This document shows, piece by piece, positions 52,106-61,518 of a stretch of DNA of 64,000 nt. Made by a program: the position numbers and the translations under genes. Numbering within the stretch: position 1 is the stretch's first letter; each line of letters opens with the position of its first letter. Source of the DNA: DATFQE01 sp963739085 (lineage in GTDB: Bacteria; Actinomycetota; Thermoleophilia; Gaiellales; Gaiellaceae). The notes under the pieces were generated by a model. The model was not told where the DNA came from and made no database searches. It was given only the letters and a program-made list of their open reading frames with translations. The stretch is from contig CAVTZA010000010.1 of assembly GCA_963739085.1 (NCBI GenBank), positions 1 through 64,000 on the forward strand, written 5' to 3'.

Positions 52106-52159
52106 ATCGACGCCGGTCTATGGCCGCAGTGTTGCGAAGCCATCGATCCCTGTCAATAT

Positions 52160-52524
52160 GTGCCGGTGAAGTCGATCGCCACGGTGGCCGCGTCCTGCCC
52201 GCCGTTGCTCGCCGGTCCGCTCGACCCTGACGAAGCGGCCCAGCTGGCCGGCGCGTTGAAGGTGCTCGCCGAGCCCGCCCGACTGCGCCTGCTCAGCCTG
52301 ATCCAGTCGCAGCCTGCGGGCGAAGCATGTGTCTGCCATCTCACGGCTCCGCTCGGCTTGAGCCAACCCACGGTCAGCCATCACCTGAAAGTTCTGCTCG
52401 ACGCGGGCCTCGTCGGGCGGGAGCAGCGGGGGAGCTGGGCCTACTACCGAGTCGTCGCAGGCCCGCTCGACGCGCTGCGCGACGCCCTCGGCGGCGCGGA
52501 TCCGGCCGGCTCCCGAGCAGCCTG
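52160..52524 (+). CDS. arsR: ArsR/SmtB-family arsenic-responsive repressor
   Basis: About 120 aa winged-helix repressor: DEAAQLAGALKVLAEPARLR, LLSLIQS, metal-sensing CVC in GEACVCHLTAPLGLSQPTVS, then HHLKVLLDAGLVGREQRGSW. CVC is the classic As(III) site at the start of the recognition region. GTG 52160 or 52166 possible. Divergent from arsC across 54 bp, where its operator should lie. Confidence 0.87.
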
Positions 52525-52533
52525 ACGCCGAGC

Positions 52534-53418
52534 TCAGGCTGCCACGCGCTCGGAGATCAGCGCGAGTGCCGCCCCCTCGCGGATCCCGCCGCGCGCGACC
52601 TCCAGCGGCAGTCCGAGCCGGCGCTGCGCTTCGGCGAGGATGAGCGCCCCGGCGACAACGGTTCGGGCCCGACCGGGTGCCAGGCCGAAGCTGTCGGCGA
52701 TCTCGTCCGTCGTCAGCCGGCTGAGCGTCTGCACTGCGGACTCGAGCTGGCCTGCGCCGAGCCGGCGTCGCCCGACAACCTTGCGGAGGGCGCGGGCGGT
52801 GCCGCCGGTCGCCAGCGCGGCAAGCGGCAGCGGCGGCGTGATGGCCGCGAACGCCGCCTCGACCTCGAGCCGGGCCGCCTCGAGCTCGCTTGGGCGCGGT
52901 GGGTCGGAGCGCAAGCTTCGCTTGGTCAGCCGCAGCGAGCCGAGGTCCACCGAGCGGGCCCAGACCGGCCCGGCCGCGGCCGTCCCCACGACGAGCTGGG
53001 CCGACCCGCCGCCGACGTCGACGACGGCCACGCTCTCCGCGTCACGGCGCCAGGCGGCGAGCGCGCCGGCGTAGGCGAGCCGCGCCTCCTCGTCGGCCGA
53101 GAGGATGCGGACCGGGAGCCCACTCCCGACTTCGAGCGCAGTCCGAAGCTCGTCGCCGTTCTCCGCTTGCCGTCCCGGCGAGGTCACGAGGATCTCGAGC
53201 CTCCCGGCGCCGCGCGCCCGGGCGCGGTCGACGAGCGAGCGGACGGCCGACTCGGCCGCGACGAGCTTCGCCGCTGAGATCCGGCCGAAGCGCTCGACAT
53301 CCTCGCCCAGACCGAGTGGAACGCGCTCGACATGGACGCCTTCGACGCCGCTCCTCCGCGCGCGCGCCACCAGGAGGCGCATGGTGTTGGAGCCGACGTC
53401 GACGATCCCCGCGAGCAT
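52534..53418 (-). CDS. ppx: Exopolyphosphatase, Ppx/GppA family
   Basis: 294 aa. Actin-like ATPase fold: AGIVDVGSNTMRLLVARARR (phosphate-1), AVVDVGGGSAQLVVGTAAAG (phosphate-2) and ALATGGTARALRKVVG. Single-domain short form common in actinobacteria; hydrolyses polyphosphate or pppGpp. ATG at 53418 chosen at the VDVGSNT motif; 65 bp after ppk1 and in the same direction, so probably one operon. Confidence 0.87.
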   Translation of the reverse strand: MLAGIVDVGSNTMRLLVARARRSGVEGVHVERVPLGLGEDVERFGRISAAKLVAAESAVRSLVDRARARGAGRLEILVTSPGRQAENGDELRTALEVGSGLPVRILSADEEARLAYAGALAAWRRDAESVAVVDVGGGSAQLVVGTAAAGPVWARSVDLGSLRLTKRSLRSDPPRPSELEAARLEVEAAFAAITPPLPLAALATGGTARALRKVVGRRRLGAGQLESAVQTLSRLTTDEIADSFGLAPGRARTVVAGALILAEAQRRLGLPLEVARGGIREGAALALISERVAA

Positions 53419-53483
53419 CGAGGTCGATTGTGGTCGGGGCGTCGGCCGGACTCCGAGAGCCGAGACCACCGGGTCCTCCTCGC

Positions 53484-55578
53484 TCAGTCGGGCCGCCGCG
53501 CGCGGTGGCGTGCCGCGCGGGCCTTGACGCGTCGCATCAGCGTGGCCTGAGTGTGCCGCTCCCGGTCGCCCTTCTTGGCCTTGACGCGGCGCCACTCGCC
53601 GTCGGAACGAAGCTCCCATGCGGTGCCGTTGTCCCCTTGAAGCGTGTCGAAAACACGCTCGACCTCGGCCTGCAGGCGACCGTCGACGATCGGAGTGACG
53701 ATCTCGACCCTGTGGTCGAGGTTGCGCGGCATCAGGTCGGCGCTGCCGAGCAGGCAGGTCCGGGTCGCACCACGCTCGAAGACCATGACCCGGCTGTGCT
53801 CGAGAAACCGGCCCAGCACGCTGCGCACCTTGATGTTCTCGCTCATTCCCTTCACGCCGGGACGGAGCGAGCAGATGCTGCGAACCACGAGGTCGATCGA
53901 GACGCCATGGCCCGACGCCTCGTACAGCTCCTCGATGAGCTGCGGGTCCGTCAGCGCGTTGACCTTTATCCGGATCCGCGCCCGCTTGCCGGCGGCGGCC
54001 GCCGTACTGCACGCGCGAACCTCCTCGATCAACCGCTCGCGCAGGTCGAACGGTGCGACCAGGATCTTCCTGAAGCCCTTCGGCCGACCGTAGCCGGTCA
54101 GGTAGTTGAAGAGGTCGGCGACGTCGGCGGTGATGTCCGGATCGGCGGTGAAGAGGCCGAAATCCTCGTACAGCCGCGAGGTCGTCGAGTGGTAGTTGCC
54201 TGTGCCGACGTGGACGTAGCGGACGAGCTCGTCGCCCTCGCGGCGGACGACGAGCGTCATCTTCGCGTGCGTCTTGACGTTCGGGAACCCGTGCACGACG
54301 TGGACGCCCGCCTGCTCCATCGCGCGCGACCACTCGATGTTGCGGTGCTCGTCGAAGCGCGCCTTCAGCTCGACGAGGCACACGCTCTGCTTGCCCTCCT
54401 CGGACGCGCTGATCAGCGCGGGGACGAGCGGCGAGTCCTCGTCGGTGCGGTACACGGTGGTCTTGATCGCGACGACGTCGGGATCCTTGGCCGCCGTCTT
54501 CACGAACCCCTCGAAGCTGGAGGCGAACGAGTGGTACGGGTGGTGGAGGAGAACGTCTGCCCCGCGCAGCTCCCCGAAGAGATCCCCGCTCTCCGCGGCG
54601 TCCATGAAGCGGTTGTGCGTGACCGGAACCCAGGGCTCGGCCTTGAGCTCCGGCCGGTCGAGCTCGACGAGCTGGTCGAGATCTGCGAGGTCGAGCAGGC
54701 CTCCCACCATGTAGATCTGCTCCGAGTTCACGCCGAGCCCCAGCTTGAGCCGCCCCAGCATCCGCTCCGACATCGAGCTCGAGACCTCGACGCGCACGAC
54801 GTCGCCGAAGCGGCGTTTGCGCAGCTCCAGCTCGACCGCCTCGAGCAGGTCGTCCGCCTCGTCGGAGACGTCGAAGTCGGCGTCCCGTGTCACGCGGAAG
54901 GCGCTGCACTCGTCGATCGTCATGCCCGGGAACAGCGCCGGCAGGAAGTGCCGGAGCACCCGTTCGAGCGGGAGGTGCAGCCCGCGCTTGCCGATCGGCA
55001 GGAAGCGAGGCAGCAGCTCCGGCACCTTCACGCGCGCGAATCGCTCCTGCTCGGTGTCGGGGTTGGCGACGAAGACGCCGAGGCTGAGCGAGAGCCCCGA
55101 GATGTACGGGAACGGCTGGCCCGCTCCCACCGCGAGCGGCGTCAGGACGGGATAGATCTGGCGCTCGAAGGCGTCCTCGAGCTCGGCCAGCTCCTTGTCG
55201 GTGCAGTCCTCGACCTCGCCCACGAGCACCCCGGCTTCGGCGAGCGCCGGTCTCAGCTCGCGCTTCCAGAGGTGGGTCTCTCGCTCCGACAGCTCGAGGA
55301 CGCGGTCGCGAATCGCGGCGAGCGTCGCCTGAGTCGGTCCGCCCGTCGGGCGAGCGCATGGGGACGCCCGCCGCGGCCTGGCCCATCAGGCCGGCGACCC
55401 GCACCATGAAGAACTCGTCCAGGTTGGACGAGAAGAACTTGCACATCTTCACGCGCTCCAGGAGCGGCGAGCCCGGGTCGGACGCCAGCTCGAGGACCCG
55501 CGCGTTGTAGTCGAGCCAGGACAACTCCCGGTTCAGGAGCCGGCTGTCGATATCGGCTGCGAGGACGGTGCTCGTCAT
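53484..55578 (-). CDS. ppk1: Polyphosphate kinase 1, one +1 frameshift
   Basis: About 698 aa after joining, normal for PPK1. The N-terminal domain starts SRLLNRELSWLDYNARVLEL, with CKFFSSNLDEFFMVRVAGL. After a one-base insertion near 55345 comes QATLAAIRDRVLEL. Catalytic parts: NVKTHAKMTLVVRREG (autophosphorylated His), YVHVGTGNYHSTTSRLYEDF, GFRKILVAPFDLRERLIEEV and SADLMPRNLDHRVEIVTPIV (second His). A ~40-aa basic tail follows. Makes polyphosphate from ATP. Between the PHO-box regulator and ppx on the same strand. Confidence 0.9.
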
Positions 55579-55650
55579 GTGGTTTGCAGATCTTCTCTCG
55601 TTCGGGAGCCGCGAGGGTTATGAGCTGGTGTACGACCGGAGAAGGTCTAG

Positions 55651-56376
55651 TTAAGGAAGGCGGTTACGACGCGCAGAGCCGGTCTTGGCCTCGGGCTCGA
55701 GCTTGTAGCCGACGCCGTAGCGCGTCTGGATGAACGTGTGGTCTCGCGCCGGCCGGTCGATCTTGTCGCGGAGCTTGCGCACGAAGACGTCCACCGTGCG
55801 ATCGCGATGCCCCTCCCGGCGGCCCCAGATCTTCTGGAGCAGCTCGTCGCGCGTCACGACGCGCCCGCGCGAGAGCGCCAGCGTGTAGAGCAGCTTGAAC
55901 TCGGTCGGAGTCAGCTGCGCGCTCTCGCCGTGCACGTAGGCCTGCACGTCGTCCGGCGAGATCCGCAGCTCCTCGATCTCGAGCGGGCCTCCGCGCTGCT
56001 CCTCCTCGCCCCGGACACCGCGCCGAGCCGCGGCCCGCACACGGGCGACGAGCTCCTTCATCGAGAAGGGCTTCACGAGGTAGTCGTCGGCGCCGAGCTC
56101 GAGCGCGTGGACGCGGTCGTGCTCCGTCCCGCGTGCGCTCACGACCACGATCGGGGTGCCGATGCCCTCGCTGCGGGCCGTCTCGATCAGGTTCCAGCCG
56201 TCGCGCTCGGGGAGCATGAGGTCGAGCACGCAGACGTCCGGCCGCTCGAAGCGGAGCCGGGCGAGCCCGGCCTCGCCCCGGGCGACCCACAGAGGGTCGA
56301 ACCCCGCCGCTTCGAGGTGTCGGGCCATGCCCTGGGCGATGACGTCGTCGTCCTCGACGATCAGCACCTTCGCCAT
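55651..56376 (-). CDS. OmpR/PhoB-family response regulator (PhoP/RegX3-like)
   Basis: 241 aa. Receiver AKVLIVEDDDVIAQGM, phospho-acceptor Asp52 in VCVLDLMLP, Thr/Ser and Lys in VVSARG and YLVKPFSMKE; winged helix QLTPTEFKLLYTLALSRGRV and DRTVDVFVRKLRDKID. Paired with the divergent histidine kinase at 56513 and followed by ppk1 and ppx. Most likely the phosphate-starvation regulator acting on the PHO boxes here. ATG 56376 chosen at the receiver start. Confidence 0.88.
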   Translation of the reverse strand: MAKVLIVEDDDVIAQGMARHLEAAGFDPLWVARGEAGLARLRFERPDVCVLDLMLPERDGWNLIETARSEGIGTPIVVVSARGTEHDRVHALELGADDYLVKPFSMKELVARVRAAARRGVRGEEEQRGGPLEIEELRISPDDVQAYVHGESAQLTPTEFKLLYTLALSRGRVVTRDELLQKIWGRREGHRDRTVDVFVRKLRDKIDRPARDHTFIQTRYGVGYKLEPEAKTGSARRNRLP

Positions 56377-56427
56377 CGCCTGGATTGTGTACGAGCGGTA
56401 GGGCGTCACGGCGGCCGTTTCCGCCGC

Positions 56428-56456
56428 GTACACCACTTTTTCACCACCCGTTCACC
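56428..56456 (+). promoter_or_regulatory. PHO box between regulator and kinase genes
   Basis: GTACACC, TTTCACC and GTTCACC at 56428, 56439 and 56450, exactly 11 bp apart, pointing to the kinase gene at 56513, with a degenerate fourth unit at 56461. Same motif as at 46080 and 57503. Confidence 0.75.
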
Positions 56457-56512
56457 GAACCCGAACCGCCGGCCGGCGCGTGGAGCCCGCGCGGAGCCGC
56501 AATACTCGAAGC

Positions 56513-57484
56513 GTGGCCGTTCCCGATCGGATCGATCACGGCGACGAGCTCGCCCGTCTGCGACGGCTCGCCGAGCGAGGCCGCGAGCTCGTCGAACGGA
56601 GCCCGGAGATCGTCGTCGTGCTCGACTCCCAGGGCCGGGTGGTCGCCAGCTCGCGCCGAGCCCGGACGACGCTCGACGGACTGGTCGAAGGCGAGCAGCT
56701 GCCGCCGGCGCTGCTCGAGCGGGGCGGCGTGACGCGCGTCCCGATCGAGGTCGACGGCGAGCGGGAGACGCTCGTCTACGTCGGCGGCCCGGGCGCTCTT
56801 GCCGCCTACGAGGAGCTGCGAGCCGGCTTCACCGCCGCCGTCTCGCACGAGCTGCGGACGCCGCTCGCGCGCGTGCTCGCCCTGCTCGAGACCGCCGTCC
56901 TGCCCGGCCAGAGCGTCCCGGAGCTGATCGATCAGGCGCGGGTCGAGATCGAGCAGATCGGCGAGCTGATCGACGAGGTGCTGTTCCTGAGCGAGCTGGA
57001 GACCGGCCGGACCGTCGTCACCCTCACCTCCACGCGGGCGCTACCGGTTGTTCGCGAGACGCTCGGCGAGCTGGCCGAGTCGGCGCTCCGCGCCGGCGTC
57101 ACGCTCCGAACCGAGGGCGACGAGGACGCCGAGGTGCCCCTGCGACCGCGCATGCTGCGCGTCGTCGTCGAGAACCTCGCGAAGAACGCGATCCGCCATG
57201 CGGGCGACGGAGCCACCTTCACCGTCACCGTTCACAGCGACGAGCTACGCGCCTCGGACGACGGCGTGGGCGTCTCCGCGTACGACCTGCCGCGCCTGTT
57301 CGAGCGCTTCTACCGCACCGATCGGTCGAGAGCGTCGCGCGGAACAGGGCTCGGGCTCGCGATCGTGAAGCACATCGTCGCCTCGGCGGACGGGACGATC
57401 GAGGCGCAGGGCGCTCGTCAGCACGGGCTGACCATCGTCTGCCGCTTCGGCGCGAAGGCCGCGCCGCCGTCCGATTCGGCTTGA
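56513..57484 (+). CDS. Sensor histidine kinase without membrane segments (PhoR/SenX3-like)
   Basis: 323 aa. PAS-like sensor remnant (ELVERSPEIVVVLDSQGRVV), HisKA with phosphoryl-acceptor His112 in TAAVSHELRTPLARVLALLE, then the N box ENLAKNAIRHAGDG, a G1-like box (LRASDDGVGVSAYDLPRLF) and G2 GTGLGLAIVKHIV. No transmembrane helix, unlike typical PhoR, so phosphate status must come from a partner such as PhoU or PstB. GTG 56513 used; GTG 56480 adds 11 residues. Confidence 0.87.
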   Translation: MAVPDRIDHGDELARLRRLAERGRELVERSPEIVVVLDSQGRVVASSRRARTTLDGLVEGEQLPPALLERGGVTRVPIEVDGERETLVYVGGPGALAAYEELRAGFTAAVSHELRTPLARVLALLETAVLPGQSVPELIDQARVEIEQIGELIDEVLFLSELETGRTVVTLTSTRALPVVRETLGELAESALRAGVTLRTEGDEDAEVPLRPRMLRVVVENLAKNAIRHAGDGATFTVTVHSDELRASDDGVGVSAYDLPRLFERFYRTDRSRASRGTGLGLAIVKHIVASADGTIEAQGARQHGLTIVCRFGAKAAPPSDSA

Positions 57485-57502
57485 ACAGCCGGCTCGAGAC
57501 GC

Positions 57503-57531
57503 GTTCACCACTCCGTCTCCAGATGTTCACT
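57503..57531 (+). promoter_or_regulatory. PHO box upstream of pstS
   Basis: GTTCACC, CGTCTCC and GTTCACT at 57503, 57514 and 57525, exactly 11 bp apart, about 135 bp before pstS. The outer units are near consensus; the middle one is weak. Confidence 0.75.
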
Positions 57532-57666
57532 ATGCGGCTGCCCAACGGGCGCTGACACGGCCGTACTCTCGCGATCGGGACGCCTGCGGTGGGCGTGCGG
57601 TTGGTGGCGCGCGTATCGACGGCGGTCCCGGGAGAAAGCGAGGGACATGAAAGGAGTCGTAAGCAC

Positions 57667-58737
57667 GTGATCAACATGCGCAAGAAGCGTCATGTCGTTG
57701 CAGCGGTCACGGCGCTCCTGATTGCAGGGGTCGCCTTCGGGGCTTTCGCGATCTCCGGGGCGGGTGCCGCGCCCGGTCGCAAGGCCGCCGGTCCGCTCAA
57801 CGGCGCGGGCGCCACGTTCCCGCAGCCGCTGATCGCCGTCTGGCAGCAGGCCTACCAGTCGTCGAAGAATGTCCAGGTCAACTACAACGGCATCGGTAGC
57901 GGTGGCGGCATCTCGGCCATCACGAACAAGACGGTCGACTTCGGTGCCAGTGACGCACCGCTCACGCCCGACCAGTTCGCGGCCTGTGGAGGCTGCGTCC
58001 AGATCCCGTGGGTGCTGTCGGCCACATCGGTGCTCTACAACCTGTCCGGCGTCAAGAACAACCTCCACGTCAACGGCAAGATCATCGCCGACATCTATCT
58101 CGGCAAGATCGACAACTGGAACGACGCCCGCATCCAGAAGCTGAACAAGGGCGTGAACCTTCCGGACAAGAAGATCACGCCGGTCTACCGCAGCGATGCG
58201 AGCGGGACGACCTTCAACTTCACGGACTACCTGAGCTCGGTGAGCTCGGAGTTCCGCGGCAAGGTCGGCAACAGCACGACCGTCAACTGGCCGACCGGTG
58301 TCGGCGGCCGCGGTAGCTCGGGCCTCGCGGGCATCGTCTCCCGCACCGAGGGCGCGATCGGCTACGCCGACATCGCGTACGCGCTCAAGAACCGTCTGCA
58401 GTTCTTCGCCGTGCAGAACCGCTCCGGGAAGTACGCACTGCCCGGTCTCCGCGGCATCAAGGCTGCGGCTGCGAGCGACAGGAAGTTCAACTCGACGAAT
58501 GCGCTCTCGATCGTGAACCCGCCTCGCGGGAAGAAGTACCTCAACGCCTATCCGATCTGCACCTACTCCTACGTGCTCCTGCGCACCGAGTCGCAGAAGG
58601 CCGCGGACGTCAAGGCGTTCGTGAACTGGGCAGTCACCGACGGCCAGAAGTTCGGGCCGAAGCTGCTCTTCTACCCGATCCCGTCCTACGTGGTCACACG
58701 CGCGAAGACCGTCCTGAAGCGGGTCAGGCAGGCGTAA
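57667..58737 (+). CDS. pstS: Phosphate ABC transporter substrate-binding protein
   Basis: 356 aa. Exported: basic start and hydrophobic core (VVAAVTALLIAGVAFGAFAI). Phosphate-binding loops: LNGAGATFPQPLIAVW, SGGGISAITNKTVDFGASDA and YRSDASGTTFNFTDYLS, the SGT loop contacting phosphate. No lipobox Cys, so it may be released or held by the N-terminal helix. GTG 57667 has AAGGAG 10 bases upstream; ATG 57676 is possible. Confidence 0.93.
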   Translation: MINMRKKRHVVAAVTALLIAGVAFGAFAISGAGAAPGRKAAGPLNGAGATFPQPLIAVWQQAYQSSKNVQVNYNGIGSGGGISAITNKTVDFGASDAPLTPDQFAACGGCVQIPWVLSATSVLYNLSGVKNNLHVNGKIIADIYLGKIDNWNDARIQKLNKGVNLPDKKITPVYRSDASGTTFNFTDYLSSVSSEFRGKVGNSTTVNWPTGVGGRGSSGLAGIVSRTEGAIGYADIAYALKNRLQFFAVQNRSGKYALPGLRGIKAAAASDRKFNSTNALSIVNPPRGKKYLNAYPICTYSYVLLRTESQKAADVKAFVNWAVTDGQKFGPKLLFYPIPSYVVTRAKTVLKRVRQA

Positions 58738-58746
58738 CGGCGCCGC

Positions 58747-59715
58747 GTGGCGACCGCGAGCAAATCGGTCACCGGCCCCGCCGCCTTCCGGCGGCGGGGC
58801 CGCTTTCGCCTCGGTGACGGGCTCTTCTACGCCGTCACGCTAGGCGCCTCGCTAGTCGCCGTCGTGCTGCTCGTCCTGATCACGCGCGAGCTGCTGGGCG
58901 ACGCCTGGCCGGCGATGAAGGAGTTCGGGCTGGGCTTCTTCACGAGCCGTTCGTGGGACCCGACCCAGGACGTCTACGGTGCGGCAACGTTCGTCTTCGG
59001 GACGGCCGTGACCTCGCTGGGGGCCCTTCTCCTGGCGACGCCGATCTCGATCGCGATCGCGCTCTTCCTCACCGAGCTCGCCCCGCCGTGGCTGCGCGGC
59101 CCGGTCGGCGCGCTCGTCGAGATGCTCGCCTCCGTTCCGAGCGTCGTGCTCGGCCTCTGGGGGATCCTCGTCCTCGGCCCGTTCATCGTCGACACGATCG
59201 GCCCGTGGCTCCACAACACGCTCGGCTGGATCCCGATCTTCGGCACCGAGCCGACGGTCGGCTCGAGCATGTTCGCGGCCATCTTGATCCTCACGATCAT
59301 GATGGTCCCGATCATCTCCAGCATCTGTCGGGAGCTGTTCGCCAACATCCCACGTGAGCTGAAGGAGGGAGCGCTGGCGCTCGGTGCGACCCGCTGGGAG
59401 GTCGTCCGCGGCGTCGTCTTCCCCTACGCGCGGGCCGGAATCGCGGCTGCCCTGATCCTCGGGGTGGGACGGGCAGTCGGCGAGGCGATCGCCGTCACGC
59501 AGGTGATCGGCAACAACGTGGCCATCAACTCCTCCCTGTTCGAGCCCGGTGACACCCTCGCCAGCCGGATCGCGAGCCAATACCAGGGCGCAGCCACGAA
59601 GCTGCAGATCGCCTCGCTCGTCTACCTGGCCGTCATCCTGCTGATCTTCTCGCTCGCGGTGAACATCCTCGCCCAGGTGATCGTCCGGCGCGTCGCGCGG
59701 AGGTACGCGCAATGA
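58747..59715 (+). CDS. pstC: Phosphate ABC transporter permease
   Basis: 322 aa with six transmembrane segments. First is LFYAVTLGASLVAVVLLVLI; the coupling EAA-like loop REGALALGATRWEVV(as ELKEGALALGATRWEVVRGV) precedes AGIAAALILGVGRAVGEAIA. Forms the membrane channel with PstA. Starts 9 bp after pstS; a strong hairpin sits inside its first codons (58774-58801). Overlaps pstA by ATGA. Confidence 0.92.
   Translation: MATASKSVTGPAAFRRRGRFRLGDGLFYAVTLGASLVAVVLLVLITRELLGDAWPAMKEFGLGFFTSRSWDPTQDVYGAATFVFGTAVTSLGALLLATPISIAIALFLTELAPPWLRGPVGALVEMLASVPSVVLGLWGILVLGPFIVDTIGPWLHNTLGWIPIFGTEPTVGSSMFAAILILTIMMVPIISSICRELFANIPRELKEGALALGATRWEVVRGVVFPYARAGIAAALILGVGRAVGEAIAVTQVIGNNVAINSSLFEPGDTLASRIASQYQGAATKLQIASLVYLAVILLIFSLAVNILAQVIVRRVARRYAQ
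58774..58801 (+). promoter_or_regulatory. Stable hairpin in the pstS-pstC junction
   Basis: Perfect 12-bp GC stem (GGCCCCGCCGCC with GGCGGCGGGGCC) with TTCC loop, followed by GCTTTCG. Located 37 bp after the pstS stop and inside the first 20 codons of pstC. Likely lowers transcription or protects pstS mRNA, so that the binding protein exceeds the channel. Confidence 0.65.
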
Positions 59716-60609
59716 GCGAGCAGACCTTCACGGCCGACTCCCTCCGCAGCGAGCGCCTCGGACGGCGCCGGACGATCAATCGGGCCGCCGAGCTCACCGC
59801 GATCGCGTCGGCCCTGCTGGCCGTCGCCGTGCTCGTGATCGTCGTCGCGTCGGTGGCCAAGCGCGGTGCCGGCGCGATCGACCTGAACTTCCTCACCAAG
59901 ACGCCGGTCTTCTTCAGCTTCGGCGATCAGCCGACCGGAATCGCGAACGCGATCGTCGGCACGGCGATCATCGTGGGGATCGCCACGCTCATGGCGACGC
60001 CGATCGGCGTGCTCACGGCGATCTACGTGAACGAGTTCGCCCCGAGGCGGATCGCCACGCTCTTGACGCTGGCGCTCGACGTCCTCAACGGCATCCCCGC
60101 GATCGTCATCGGCATCTTCGTCTTCGTCCTGCTCGTCGTCGGGTCGGGCCAGAGCGCGCTCAAGGGCTCGTTCGCGCTCGGCATCCTGATGCTCCCCCTG
60201 GTCGCGCGCTCGACGCAGGAGGTCCTTGCGCTCGTGCCCAACTCGCTGCGCGAGGCCAGCCTCGCGCTGGGGGCGCCGCGCTGGCGCACGACGCTGAGCG
60301 TCGTGCTGCCCCAGACCATCGGCGGGATCGTGACCGGCACGACGCTCGCCGTCGCCCGCGTCGCGGGAGAGACGGCGCCGCTCCTGTTCACGTCGTCGCT
60401 GGCGGGGAACGCGGTGAGCACGGATCCGACGCCAGGCACTCGCCTCGATTCCGATGTTCATCTTCACCTCTGCCGAGCAGGCCGATCCCGCCCTGCACGA
60501 GCAGGCGTGGGCGGCGGCGCTCGTGCTGATCGGATTCATCCTCGTCCTCAGCCTGATCGCGCGCGTGTTCGCGGAGAGGACGAAGCGGCGGCTCGGCGGG
60601 AGAGTGTGA
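59712..60609 (+). CDS. pstA: Phosphate ABC transporter permease, one +1 frameshift
   Basis: About 298 aa after joining. Permease body: TAIASALLAVAVLVIVVASV, TLMATPIGVLTAIYVNEFAP, coupling loop SLREASLALGAPRWRTTLSV and GETAPLLFTSSLAGNAVSTD. One surplus base near 60440 moves the true end to ALASIPMFIFTSAEQADPAL and LVLSLIARVFAERTKRRLGG, stop TGA at 60607. Partner of PstC. Confidence 0.9.
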
Positions 60610-60618
60610 GGAGGGGAC

Positions 60619-61518
60619 ATGGAATACCCTAGGACGGACGTGGACGAACGCACGGAGCCCGCCGCGGCCGACGGCTCGCAACCCGAGGGTCTGTCACAGG
60701 CGATCGAGGTAGGCGCCCAGGCAGCGGAGACTCCGGCCTCGCGTACCACCGTGTTCAGCATCGAGGGCCTGACCGCCTACTACGGCTCGTCGGCGGCGTT
60801 TCGCGACGTCAGCCTCGAGATCTACGGCCGCATGGTGACGGCGATCATCGGCCCGTCGGGCTGCGGCAAGAGCACGTTCGTGCGGTGCCTGAACCGCATG
60901 AACGAGGTGATTCCGGGCTTCCACACAGACGGCCGGATCCTCTACCACGACGTCGATCTCCAGGGCAAGGACATCGACCCGGTCTCGGTCCGGCGCCGCA
61001 TCGGCATGGTCTTCCAGAAGCCGAACCCGTTCCCCAAGTCGATCTTCGAGAACATCGCCTACGGGCTCCGCGTCCTCGGCATGAAGGACGATCTCAAGGG
61101 GCGCGTGGAGAACGCGCTGCGGCGGGCGGCTCTCTGGGACGAGGTCAAGGACCGGCTCAAGGACAGTGCGCTGGGGCTCTCCGGCGGGCAGCAGCAGCGG
61201 CTCTGCATCGCCCGCGCGCTCGCTGTCGAGCCGGACGTGATCCTGATGGACGAGCCGGCCTCGGCGCTCGACCCGATCGCCACCACGCGCATCGAGGACC
61301 TCATGCACGAGCTCAAGAAGGACTACACGATCGTCGTCGTCACGCACAACATGCAGCAGGCCGCGCGCGTCGCCGACATGACCGCCTTCTTCAGCATCGA
61401 GCAGGGCGCGGAGGGCGTACGGGCCGGGCTCCTCGTCGAGTACGACTCGACGCCGACGATCTTCACCCAGCCGTCGGACAAGCGCACCGAGGACTACGTG
61501 ACGGGTCGCTTTGGCTAA
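60619..61518 (+). CDS. pstB: Phosphate ABC transporter ATPase
   Basis: 299 aa. Walker A GPSGCGKST, RRRIGMVFQKPNPFPKSIFE (Q-loop with PstB-specific NPFP), signature LSGGQQQRLCIARAL, Walker B VILMDEPASALDPIA and VVVTHNMQQAARVAD. About 45 extra N-terminal residues, rich in Ala/Glu, precede the domain. In PstB-type systems it also signals phosphate supply to PhoU and the kinase. Confidence 0.94.
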   Translation: MEYPRTDVDERTEPAAADGSQPEGLSQAIEVGAQAAETPASRTTVFSIEGLTAYYGSSAAFRDVSLEIYGRMVTAIIGPSGCGKSTFVRCLNRMNEVIPGFHTDGRILYHDVDLQGKDIDPVSVRRRIGMVFQKPNPFPKSIFENIAYGLRVLGMKDDLKGRVENALRRAALWDEVKDRLKDSALGLSGGQQQRLCIARALAVEPDVILMDEPASALDPIATTRIEDLMHELKKDYTIVVVTHNMQQAARVADMTAFFSIEQGAEGVRAGLLVEYDSTPTIFTQPSDKRTEDYVTGRFG

